Assembly: GCA_948868795.1 (NCBI GenBank)
Contig: CAQRDK010000009.1
Coordinates: 1-41,128, forward strand
Origin: an uncultured Candidatus Saccharibacteria bacterium
GTDB lineage: Bacteria > Patescibacteriota > Saccharimonadia > Saccharimonadales > Saccharimonadaceae
Reading direction: 5' to 3'
Length of the DNA: 41,128 bases
The notes beneath the pieces are model-generated. The model was not told the DNA's origin, ran no database searches, and saw only the letters and a list, made by a program, of their open reading frames with translations. The translations under genes and the position numbers were made by a program. Shown here piece by piece: positions 1 to 7,747 of this stretch. How positions within the stretch are numbered: the stretch's first letter is position 1; every line of letters starts with the position of its first letter.

Positions 1-4
1 CTTT

Positions 5-652
5 TCACATATACAACGCTCCGCCCCCGAGCATCAAGATCAACACTACGGCCAGCGCAATCGCCTTACCGACCGAAAATTTCTTCTTATGCTTTTTAGG
101 CTTCTTTCCCGAAGCCTCCTCGTCATCCACGAATTTATCGAGTACCGATTGCTCCTCCCGGGCATCCCGCTTATCTGAAAAGTCATCCGCCAAAAAGTCA
201 TCTTTCGATTTCTCCGCCCAGTCATCCAACCATCGTCCAGAAGTTGCCGGCTGCACAAACTCACTCGCCCCGGTTTTTTCAGTAGCGGTTTCCGAAGAAA
301 GCTCGCCTAGTAGGTCTGACCAGTCCGCGCCGCTATCCGCCGTCGTAGTAGAGCCGCCAAAAGCCGTGTCAAGCTCCTTATCGTAATCACCGGTAAAATC
401 ATAATCATCACGTGCGTCATACCCAAAACTCTGCACCGGTTCCAAGAAACTTTCCGAAGAAACTTTAGTAGTCGAACGCCGCGTCGAAGCTGGCAGGGAA
501 TTATCGCGCCGCGCTGAGCTAGCGCGTGCAGGCTTAGTCGATTTTTTCACTAAAGCCATATCCATAGACTTACCGGCAGAAGCATTAGAAACCCGGCGCC
601 TCGAGTTGCTCGATTCGCGTACTGCTAATCCATCTATCGTCGTCTTGCCCAT
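5..652 (-). CDS. Tail-anchored acidic membrane protein, unknown function
   Basis: No family is recognised. The 215-residue protein is complete; its TGA stop lies at 5-7. The first ~60 residues are Ser/Arg-rich. Residues ~70-170 are acidic (many Asp/Glu), followed by a basic cluster KKPKKHKKK (~183-191) and one hydrophobic segment that runs to the last residue (~197-215). The basic patch before a C-terminal helix predicts a cytoplasmic protein anchored by its tail, with almost nothing outside. The gene is divergent from the LexA-like regulator and shares a 100-bp intergenic region with a palindrome, so co-regulation is plausible. What lies downstream is outside the window. Existence of the gene is fairly sure; function is unknown. 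Confidence 0.7.
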   Translation of the reverse strand: MGKTTIDGLAVRESSNSRRRVSNASAGKSMDMALVKKSTKPARASSARRDNSLPASTRRSTTKVSSESFLEPVQSFGYDARDDYDFTGDYDKELDTAFGGSTTTADSGADWSDLLGELSSETATEKTGASEFVQPATSGRWLDDWAEKSKDDFLADDFSDKRDAREEQSVLDKFVDDEEASGKKPKKHKKKFSVGKAIALAVVLILMLGGGALYM

Positions 653-696
653 TTGACTTTCTAAATCCTATATCTTATAATAATCTTAACACCCAA

Positions 697-717
697 ACGA
701 AAACCCGGTGTTTTCGT
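697..717. promoter_or_regulatory. Palindromic operator candidate between divergent genes
   Basis: Perfect 8-bp arms, ACGAAAAC and GTTTTCGT, are separated by CCGGT. The layout resembles Gram-positive SOS boxes (CGAAC-N4-GTTCG) with longer arms. It lies between the LexA-like gene and its divergent neighbour, where an autoregulatory operator is expected. Binding is an inference. Confidence 0.45.
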
Positions 718-759
718 GAAGATGGCCCAATTAAAACAATTATAACTATATTATAACAC

Positions 760-1104
760 ATGAAAACTAAATTGACGAAAAAACAAGCGCTTATTATTGA
801 CTTTATTAATGATTTTACGGCTCGACAGGGTGAATCTCCATCGTATCGCGAAATCATGTCTGCGCTGGGTCTCTCTTCTGTCTCCGCCGTCGCCGAACAC
901 ATCGACAATCTCGTCAAAAAAGGTGCCCTGAAAAAAATCCCCGGCGCCGCCCGCTCTCTCGAGGTCGTCGATCTTTCTTTTCCTGAAACAACCGCCCTCT
1001 TTCGCCAACGTCTCGCCACGGCCACCATCAACGAAACCGAAATTCTCCGTCAAGCCGCTGATCTCCTCGGAATTGACCTTGACGACCCCGCCGAAACCGC
1101 TTAA
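760..1104 (+). CDS. Stand-alone LexA-type winged-helix DNA-binding protein
   Basis: The 114-residue protein resembles only the N-terminal DNA-binding domain of LexA. Residues ~6-70 include 'SYREIMSALGLSS', a 'SAVAEHIDNLVKKGAL' recognition-helix region and 'GAARSLEV', matching the LexA pattern of HTH, 'EHL..L..KG' and 'GASRGI'. The S24 autoprotease domain (Ser/Lys dyad) of full LexA (~200 aa) is absent; the last ~40 residues are a short helical tail. It therefore cannot self-cleave on RecA in the usual way. There is no Shine-Dalgarno site before the ATG, and TATAAC/TATATT boxes lie 3-14 nt upstream, suggesting a leaderless mRNA. It is followed after 21 bp by a membrane protein gene. It probably binds the palindrome at 697-717 (inference). 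Confidence 0.75.
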   Translation: MKTKLTKKQALIIDFINDFTARQGESPSYREIMSALGLSSVSAVAEHIDNLVKKGALKKIPGAARSLEVVDLSFPETTALFRQRLATATINETEILRQAADLLGIDLDDPAETA

Positions 1105-1125
1105 AATAGACGTATAAGGTAAGTC

Positions 1126-1704
1126 ATGTCAAATTCAAAGCAACCTAATCCTGCGCATCGCGTTCCGCCTTACCGACGACCGATTATTGTCGTTAGTTTT
1201 TTAATAATTCTAGTTGTTGCCGTCGCCGTCACAATTATTATTTTCATGAGCATTAATCATACTCAGGAAACCCTTCCCGAACCCCCGCAAAACACCCCGA
1301 GCCCAATCGCCCCGACTCAACCCGTCGATGATGAAGATAATGGTCCTGAGCCGGAAGATAAAGTCAATCAGTATGAGGGTGAAGACCCCAATGAGCTCCC
1401 CGAACTCACCGGCCGAGTCGCCTACAAAGGTGTCAATCGTGACCAAAACTTCGAATCGCTCACGGTCTCTGCCAGTATCGACCAGTACCTGCTCGAGTCC
1501 GGCACCTGCACTTTAAGTCTCAAAAGCCCCGCCGGCACGGAAGTCTATACCGCTTCTTTGCCCGCTCAGCCAGACGTCACAACTTCCGCCTGTGGCCCCT
1601 TCGAAATTCCGATTTCCGATTTCAGCCCCGGCGCCTATCCGATCGAAATCACGGTCATCGGCGACGGCAAGACCGGCCTCATCACCGACACCGTGCAATT
1701 ATAA
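1126..1704 (+). CDS. Membrane-anchored extracytoplasmic beta-sandwich protein, unknown
   Basis: 192 residues. A short basic N-terminus is followed by one transmembrane helix (~20-43, rich in Ile/Val). A Pro/Glu/Asp-rich linker (~48-90) leads to a C-terminal domain of alternating beta-strand pattern (~95-192) resembling an Ig-like fold. Two cysteines (in TCTLS and SACGPFE) could form a disulfide outside the cell. An AAGG-type ribosome site precedes the ATG. The gene lies 21 bp after the LexA-like gene and 36 bp before the ricin-repeat protein, so these may form one operon of surface proteins. No enzymatic motif is seen. Confidence 0.7.
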   Translation: MSNSKQPNPAHRVPPYRRPIIVVSFLIILVVAVAVTIIIFMSINHTQETLPEPPQNTPSPIAPTQPVDDEDNGPEPEDKVNQYEGEDPNELPELTGRVAYKGVNRDQNFESLTVSASIDQYLLESGTCTLSLKSPAGTEVYTASLPAQPDVTTSACGPFEIPISDFSPGAYPIEITVIGDGKTGLITDTVQL

Positions 1705-1740
1705 CCCTTCTAACACAAAAACTAATCAAGGAAAACCAAA

Positions 1741-3942
1741 ATGAACCACCACATCCTAAAAAATCTCAAAAATGAGTTTCATAAGTCCCGTATTCTAGTT
1801 TTTGTCACTTTTAGTTTTTTCATGGCTGCTACTTTTTCCTTTCTCGCTGCCAGCCACCCAATAAACACCTCTGCCGCCCCAGTACAAGGCTTTAACCCTG
1901 GCAACATTATCAGCGACGCTGTCATGGCTGACTATACTAGCATGACCGTCTCGGACATCCAAGCGTTCCTTACCTCGAAAAACTCTTGTAAAAATACCGA
2001 CCGCGAGCTCTACGAGTATCAAACTAACACCTATAAAACCGTTAGTTGGCATTGGTCTGGCACAGCGGACAACGGTCACTTCGTCTGTCTTTCCGAGGAA
2101 CTCTTTGGCGAGGGAACGACCATCGGTTCCGGACAGACTGCTGCTGAAATTATCTACGAAGCCGCCCAGGCTAGTCGCATTAACCCGAAAGTTCTTCTCG
2201 TCCTTCTAGAAAAAGAGCAAGGCCTCATTAGCGACACTTTCCCGCACAGCGGGCAATACCGTGCGGCCATGGGCTATGGCTGCCCAGACACCGCCGCCTG
2301 CGACTCGAAGTATTATGGCTTTAAGAACCAAGTCTTCCGCGCCGCCGAACTCTTCCGCTATACCCTCGACAACGGCTACTACCTCTATCCTGAGAACAAA
2401 CCAGGCGTCTATGTCGCTTATAACCCATCTTCTTCTTGTGGTGGCACCAACGTCCTAATCGAAAACCGTGCTACGGCCGCCCTCTATCGCTACACCCCTT
2501 ACCAACCCAACGCCGCCGCCCTTGCCGCCGGTTATGGCCAAGGCGATGCCTGTTCCGCCTACGGCAACCGCAACTTCTACCTCTACTTCACCGACTGGTT
2601 CGGCAGCACCCAGGCCAAAGTTGACGCCGACCCCTTGACTATTCCAAGTGGCGAATATTCGCTTGTCCCGAGAGCTTCTGCCGAGCGCGCCCTCGGCCTC
2701 TCCGGCACGAACGCCCAGCTTGTTAACCTAGGCAATAATGACAAGTCGCAACGTTGGCAATTCGAGCGCGATGCGAGCAGTAATTCTTATAAAATCACCA
2801 ACCTCTCCACCGGTAAAGTACTTGATCTCAACAATAATTCCACCTCCGCCGGGACGAACATTCAGACATGGAACAGCGACGATTCCTGTGGCCAACGCTG
2901 GAAACTCTATCGCAACGCCGACGAATCCATTACTATTGAATCCGCCTGCACTAGTGGTATGGTCCTAGATATGTATGGTGGCGCTACTACTGCTGGTACC
3001 AACGTTCAGCTCTGGCTCACTCACGGCGGTAACTCTCAAAAGTGGAACCTCTATGCTGGTCAAACTATTAGTAATGGTATTTATGCCATTTCCACCCAAG
3101 CCAAAACCACTTCTGTTATCGATATCCATTCTGCTGGCACCGAAGAGGGCACTAATATTGAGGTTTTCCCCCGTCACGACGGCCTTGCGCAGCGCTGGCT
3201 TGTTCAATACGATGCCGACCGCGACGCCTACACCTTTACCAACCCTAATTCCAACAAAGTCCTCAGCCTCGAAAACATCACGCCACAATCTGGACGCAAC
3301 ATCCTCCTCCGCAGCAATACTAATAGCTGCGCGAATTATTGGAAAATCCTTAAAAATGGCGAAAGCTACTCAATTCTCTCCACCTGTCGCTACGGTTTTC
3401 TCGCCGCCATCTCTGACACTAACAATGGCACCAACTTACACTTATCAACCGCGCAGCAAACTAATTTCGGTCAATGGAACTTTAATCGTCTTTCGCAGCC
3501 AATCCCTGACGGCACTTACAATATCGTCTCAAAGCGCTCCAATACTCTCGCGCTCGACGTCACGAACGCTGATACCAACAATGGCGCCAACGTTGAAATC
3601 TGGGATCATCACGGAGGCGTTCCTCAACAATGGGTCATAACCTATAACCAGCTCACCGATGATTACAACATTATCGACAAGCACTCTGGCAAATCGCTTG
3701 ACCCATATGGTGGTCAACCCATTTCTGGCAGCAACATCAACATTTGGGATCATCACGGCCAATGTGGCCAACGCTGGCGATTTATCCCGACTTCCGGCGA
3801 CTATTACTCAATCCTTTCATCCTGCGATTCCAACTATAGCGTCGATCTCTACGGCGGATTCACGGTGCGAGGAACCAATATCCAACTTTTCCGCAACAAC
3901 TCCACCGACAACCAACAATGGAAATTTGTGCCAGACGCCTAG
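1741..3942 (+). CDS. Secreted muramidase-like protein with three ricin-type beta-trefoils
   Basis: 733 residues. An N-terminal signal or anchor (hydrophobic ~18-42, likely cleavage near TSA-APV) precedes a ~240-residue domain containing 'INPKVLLVLLEKEQGLI', 'MGYGCPD' and 'NRNFYLYFTDWFGST'. This domain type occurs in actinobacterial and Saccharibacteria surface proteins and looks lysozyme-like; the Glu in LEKEQ is a candidate catalytic residue (inference). Nine QxW-type repeats follow from ~300 to the end (SQRWQF, GQRWKL, SQKWNL, AQRWLV, NYWKI, GQWNF, QQWVI, GQRWRF, QQWKF), i.e. three carbohydrate-binding beta-trefoils. Several Cys pairs fit an extracellular location. AAGGA precedes the ATG. 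A role in binding or thinning host or own wall polymers is plausible for an epibiont. Confidence 0.8.
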   Translation: MNHHILKNLKNEFHKSRILVFVTFSFFMAATFSFLAASHPINTSAAPVQGFNPGNIISDAVMADYTSMTVSDIQAFLTSKNSCKNTDRELYEYQTNTYKTVSWHWSGTADNGHFVCLSEELFGEGTTIGSGQTAAEIIYEAAQASRINPKVLLVLLEKEQGLISDTFPHSGQYRAAMGYGCPDTAACDSKYYGFKNQVFRAAELFRYTLDNGYYLYPENKPGVYVAYNPSSSCGGTNVLIENRATAALYRYTPYQPNAAALAAGYGQGDACSAYGNRNFYLYFTDWFGSTQAKVDADPLTIPSGEYSLVPRASAERALGLSGTNAQLVNLGNNDKSQRWQFERDASSNSYKITNLSTGKVLDLNNNSTSAGTNIQTWNSDDSCGQRWKLYRNADESITIESACTSGMVLDMYGGATTAGTNVQLWLTHGGNSQKWNLYAGQTISNGIYAISTQAKTTSVIDIHSAGTEEGTNIEVFPRHDGLAQRWLVQYDADRDAYTFTNPNSNKVLSLENITPQSGRNILLRSNTNSCANYWKILKNGESYSILSTCRYGFLAAISDTNNGTNLHLSTAQQTNFGQWNFNRLSQPIPDGTYNIVSKRSNTLALDVTNADTNNGANVEIWDHHGGVPQQWVITYNQLTDDYNIIDKHSGKSLDPYGGQPISGSNINIWDHHGQCGQRWRFIPTSGDYYSILSSCDSNYSVDLYGGFTVRGTNIQLFRNNSTDNQQWKFVPDA

Positions 3943-3975
3943 CCTAGTTCCGCCTCGTCGTAGCTCTGTGCCACG

Positions 3976-4004
3976 TTGAAACTATCAGATTGACATGCTA
4001 TAAT
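3976..4004 (+). promoter_or_regulatory. Sigma-70-type promoter of GT2-GT4 gene
   Basis: TTGAAA (3976-3981), 17 bp, TATAAT (3999-4004). The ATG at 4011 is 6 nt after the -10 box, so the mRNA should be leaderless. This fixes the start at 4011 rather than an earlier in-frame codon at 3990. Confidence 0.75.
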
Positions 4005-4010
4005 CACTAC

Positions 4011-6164
4011 ATGGATTTATCTGTCATCATCACAGCGCACGACGAGGGGCTTCTACTACACAAGACAATCCTTAGTCTTCTCGAATCAATTAAACTCCTC
4101 CCCGATGACATCCAGTTAGAGCTTCTCGTTCATCTTGACAATGGTGACGACACGACGAAAGATTATCTTAACCGTTGTCGAGATATTCTCGACCTCCCCA
4201 AGAACACCTCTTTACATATTTGTGAGGGCTCGTTTTCTGACCTCGGTCTTTCGCGCAACAATGCCCTCAAACAAGCTTCAGGTAAATACGTCTTTTTTAT
4301 AGACGCAGATGATCTCATTTCGCGCAATTTCCTCCAAAAAGTCACCAAAGCAGTACGGGAAAATCCCGGCGCTCTCTATCATGTCGAAAACGTCTTGTCT
4401 TTTGGTGAATATTACGAGCTTACCGTCAACCACTCGGCTGCCAGCCGTGATCAAGCCGCCTATGAACTATGCTCGCGCAATATGTGGCCATCATCAGTTT
4501 TTGGCAAAAAAGACCTCTTCCTTAAACATCCCTACCATAAAACCGCAGACGGCTACGGACATGAAGACTATATCTTCAACACTGAGACTGTCGCGGCCGG
4601 TGTCCTCCATTATGTCGTCCCGGGCACCATCCTTTTCTACCGCCGCAAAGCCCATTCGCTCAGCCTTACAAACGCGCAAAATCGCGTCATCCAACCCTAT
4701 TCTGAACTTTTCGACTTTTCTTATTTTAAAACTTTACCTCTACCCGAAACCAACTCATCATCCTGCCACAGCGTTAAAGAATCTATCATCAAGAATTATA
4801 AAAATCTTCGCAATCATAAAATCCCTAATCTCATCATCTCCCCGGCTGCCGCACTTGGCAAAAAACTTACCGGGAAGAAGCTTGTTAAAAGTAATACTGC
4901 GTTCATTGATCAAGACTTCATCGACCAATGGATTGACGCAAGCGACATTGAAACCCAGATTTTCCCATTCCAACACCGCCTCGACAGTCTCTCGCTCGTG
5001 TCAAATGCCAATCTTAAAGTCGGCCGCGCCTATCATCAACTTTCCCAGAAAGTTAAATCGCTCCCTAACTATGTTTTTATTGCTCCATGGGTTAATATTG
5101 GCGGTGCCGACAAAGTTCTCGTGGCTTACATCGACGCACTACTCGCTATCAATAAGGCCACAAAAATCGCCGTCATCACAACCGAGCCAGTTGTCGGCGA
5201 ATGGGAAAACCGCATAGCCGATAAAGTTTCGCTCATCGACTTCGGGCGTGTTGCTCAGAATCTTAACGAAGACGAGCGAGACGAGTTGTTCAGTCGCTTG
5301 ATAGTCCAACTCAAATGTCGTCGCATTCACAACATTAATTCTATGTATGCTTATCGCTGGCTTGCACGACACCTTGACTATGTACGTCACCACCTTTACG
5401 TAAGTGTCTCGATTTTTGCTCGCACTACTATGCCTAACACCAAAAACCGCGGTTTCTTCGACTACGCCGACCCCTTCGCAGTTGACGTCAGCTCTATACT
5501 GGGTGGCATATATACAGATAATAATAGTATTGTTCAGCGCCATATTTATCACAATGGTTTTAAAAAAGAACTTGTGAAAATCCACTACCAACCCGTTCAA
5601 ATCCCTAGTCAAAACTCAAAATCCCATCACCTCCAACCTGGTAAACGCCGCATTCTCTGGGCTAGCCGCATTTGCCCCGCTAAGAACCCTCAACTTCTCG
5701 TCGAAATCGCTCGTAGACTCGACCCCTCAAAGTATCATATTGACGCCTTCGGAAAACCGGATGAGGGAATGAAGGCTTCACTTTTCAAAAGCATCCCCAG
5801 CCTTACTTATCGTGGCACTTATAACAACATAGAAGAAATCGACCCCTCCAGTTACGACGCCTTCCTCTACACTTCAGTTTCCGACGGTCTCCCCAATGTT
5901 CTACTTGAAGTCGCCGCCCATAAAGTTCCTATCATTGCTAGCCATGCTGGCGGCATTGGTGATCTTATCACTAATGACAACACCGGCTACCTCATCGAAG
6001 ATCTCCATGACCCATCCGTCTACATCGAAGCTATCGAACGACTTTTCGCCGATTATCCCCACTCCCAAAAGCTCGCCCAGAACGCCTACAATCTCGTCAA
6101 CAAACGCCATTCCATGAAACATTTCATCACGCAAGTTAAAGCCGACTTTGTCGCGAAAGATTAA
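4011..6164 (+). CDS. Bifunctional glycosyltransferase, GT2 fused to GT4
   Basis: 717 residues from the ATG at 4011. The N-terminal GT-A domain of family 2 (~1-230) starts 'LSVIITAHDEG' and carries the metal/nucleotide motif 'VFFIDADDLIS'. The C-terminal half is a GT-B family 4 enzyme: the acceptor domain begins near 'YVFIAPWVNIGGADKVL', and the donor-binding domain has 'RRILWASRICPAKNP' and the E-x7-E region 'SDGLPNVLLEVAAHKVPIIAS'. Two sugars are probably added in sequence to a cell-surface glycan at the cytoplasmic face; substrates cannot be read from sequence. It is the first of three tandem paralogues (next start 1 bp after its stop), with a fourth on the opposite strand. Confidence 0.85.
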   Translation: MDLSVIITAHDEGLLLHKTILSLLESIKLLPDDIQLELLVHLDNGDDTTKDYLNRCRDILDLPKNTSLHICEGSFSDLGLSRNNALKQASGKYVFFIDADDLISRNFLQKVTKAVRENPGALYHVENVLSFGEYYELTVNHSAASRDQAAYELCSRNMWPSSVFGKKDLFLKHPYHKTADGYGHEDYIFNTETVAAGVLHYVVPGTILFYRRKAHSLSLTNAQNRVIQPYSELFDFSYFKTLPLPETNSSSCHSVKESIIKNYKNLRNHKIPNLIISPAAALGKKLTGKKLVKSNTAFIDQDFIDQWIDASDIETQIFPFQHRLDSLSLVSNANLKVGRAYHQLSQKVKSLPNYVFIAPWVNIGGADKVLVAYIDALLAINKATKIAVITTEPVVGEWENRIADKVSLIDFGRVAQNLNEDERDELFSRLIVQLKCRRIHNINSMYAYRWLARHLDYVRHHLYVSVSIFARTTMPNTKNRGFFDYADPFAVDVSSILGGIYTDNNSIVQRHIYHNGFKKELVKIHYQPVQIPSQNSKSHHLQPGKRRILWASRICPAKNPQLLVEIARRLDPSKYHIDAFGKPDEGMKASLFKSIPSLTYRGTYNNIEEIDPSSYDAFLYTSVSDGLPNVLLEVAAHKVPIIASHAGGIGDLITNDNTGYLIEDLHDPSVYIEAIERLFADYPHSQKLAQNAYNLVNKRHSMKHFITQVKADFVAKD

Positions 6165-6165
6165 A

Positions 6166-7743
6166 ATGTCCACCAAACTATCTATCATAATTACCGCTCA
6201 CGACGAAGGTATTTTAGCGCATAAGATGATATTAAGTATTTTTCATGCCCTAAAACAAGTTTCCGCAAGCTACGAAATTGTCGTTCATATCGATAATGGC
6301 GCGCCAGAGACGCTGCGTTATTTTGACCGCTATTGCTCGGACTCACGTTTTCATATCTTAAAAAGTCATTTTGGCGATCTCGGCAAATCACGCAACTTTG
6401 CTGTCAGCCAATCTGCTGGTGAATACATTATCTTTGTTGACGCTGATGACCTAATCTCCGAACACTACCTTTCCTCGATGCTAGAAGCCCTCGAATCAGC
6501 TACGACACCAGCTTTGGTTCACCCCAGCTATGTCATTTCTTATCAAGATACGCACTTTCAAATCTGGCAAACCCTTTCGTCTTGCTCTCGCAATCGTCTA
6601 GCCTTTTGCCTTTTTTCGCGCAATCAATGGCCATCTCCTTGCGCCGCTCGTCGTGACCTCTTTCTTGAGCACCCCTACATCTCTACGTCGGATGGTTACG
6701 GGCACGAAGACTATGCTCTTAATATTGAAGTAGCCGCTCATTCGGTTCCGCATCTTACGGCTCCGTGCGCGGTCTATTTCTATCGCCAAAAACGCCATTC
6801 GCTCATGCGTTCCAACGACGCAAACCACGTGACGCAGCCATATAGCTCACTTTTCGACTACAAAATCTGGCGAACCTTCCCGGAGCCTTCATCGTCACCT
6901 ACTCCCCAGCCCGACTTCAAGCAAAAACTCCGTAAGTTTTCTATTGCCGTTCGAGGCTCCAAAGTAGTTAATGCTTTAGTTTCTCCATTAGTCACAGTCA
7001 AGAGAAAAATCGATAATCCAAAAGTAATCCAACCCAAAACTCATCCCGCCTGCGTCGAGAAGGCTTGTCGTGATATTGCTACAATCGAGCCGGTCTTCGG
7101 ATCCGTATCGTGGTCAGAAGATGCCGCCGAACATTACGACCCTAACCAAACCCTCCAAGCTAGCACCGCCTATCTTAAACTCTCTCGCGAAATTACAAAT
7201 CCTCCAGACACGGTCTTCATTCTGTCTCGACTCCCCCCAGACAGCAAACTCTATAAATACCTCTGTCATTTTTGTTCTTCCCATCCCGAACAAACCTACG
7301 CCATCATCACGACGCTCCCCTCAAACGCGGTCACTCTTCCTGATAATGTTTTTCAACTTCATTTCGGAGATGTGCTGGAAGAAATCCCCCTAGAATGGTG
7401 GGATCAAGAACTCTTGTTTACTCGTCTCGTTGTCCAGCTTCAGCCCAAAACGCTTTGCCTTTCCGATTCTGATTATGGTTGCCAATGGGCTGCTAGCCAT
7501 GCCGTACTTATTGAAAAGCATTTTTCGCTCGACGTTCTGTTTATGCCAGAAAAGACTATTGAAAATTTCTATACATCCCAATCACTTGTTGAAATATATC
7601 ATCTCATTCGGCATGTCTATAGCGACGACCAGGACTTGCTTAATCGACTTGATACGCTAGACGCCTTTGATCCTCGCAAGTTCAAAATTATTCCCAAATC
7701 TTCTCTAAACGCTTGCCCCTCATCTGAAACTAGTATAAAATGA
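6166..7743 (+). CDS. Family 2 glycosyltransferase with truncated GT4 half
   Basis: 525 residues from ATG 6166, right after the upstream stop. The GT2 domain is intact ('LSIIITAHDEG', 'YIIFVDADDLIS', 'DGYGHEDYALNIEVA'). The second half still aligns by eye with the acceptor domain of the GT4 part in the neighbouring paralogues ('FTRLVVQLQPKTLCLSDSDYGCQWAASHA'). It ends at the interdomain hinge, so the donor-binding Rossmann domain is missing. It probably works as a GT2 only. Stop overlaps the region feeding the next gene's start (4 bp gap). Confidence 0.8.
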   Translation: MSTKLSIIITAHDEGILAHKMILSIFHALKQVSASYEIVVHIDNGAPETLRYFDRYCSDSRFHILKSHFGDLGKSRNFAVSQSAGEYIIFVDADDLISEHYLSSMLEALESATTPALVHPSYVISYQDTHFQIWQTLSSCSRNRLAFCLFSRNQWPSPCAARRDLFLEHPYISTSDGYGHEDYALNIEVAAHSVPHLTAPCAVYFYRQKRHSLMRSNDANHVTQPYSSLFDYKIWRTFPEPSSSPTPQPDFKQKLRKFSIAVRGSKVVNALVSPLVTVKRKIDNPKVIQPKTHPACVEKACRDIATIEPVFGSVSWSEDAAEHYDPNQTLQASTAYLKLSREITNPPDTVFILSRLPPDSKLYKYLCHFCSSHPEQTYAIITTLPSNAVTLPDNVFQLHFGDVLEEIPLEWWDQELLFTRLVVQLQPKTLCLSDSDYGCQWAASHAVLIEKHFSLDVLFMPEKTIENFYTSQSLVEIYHLIRHVYSDDQDLLNRLDTLDAFDPRKFKIIPKSSLNACPSSETSIK

Positions 7744-7747
7744 ACCT

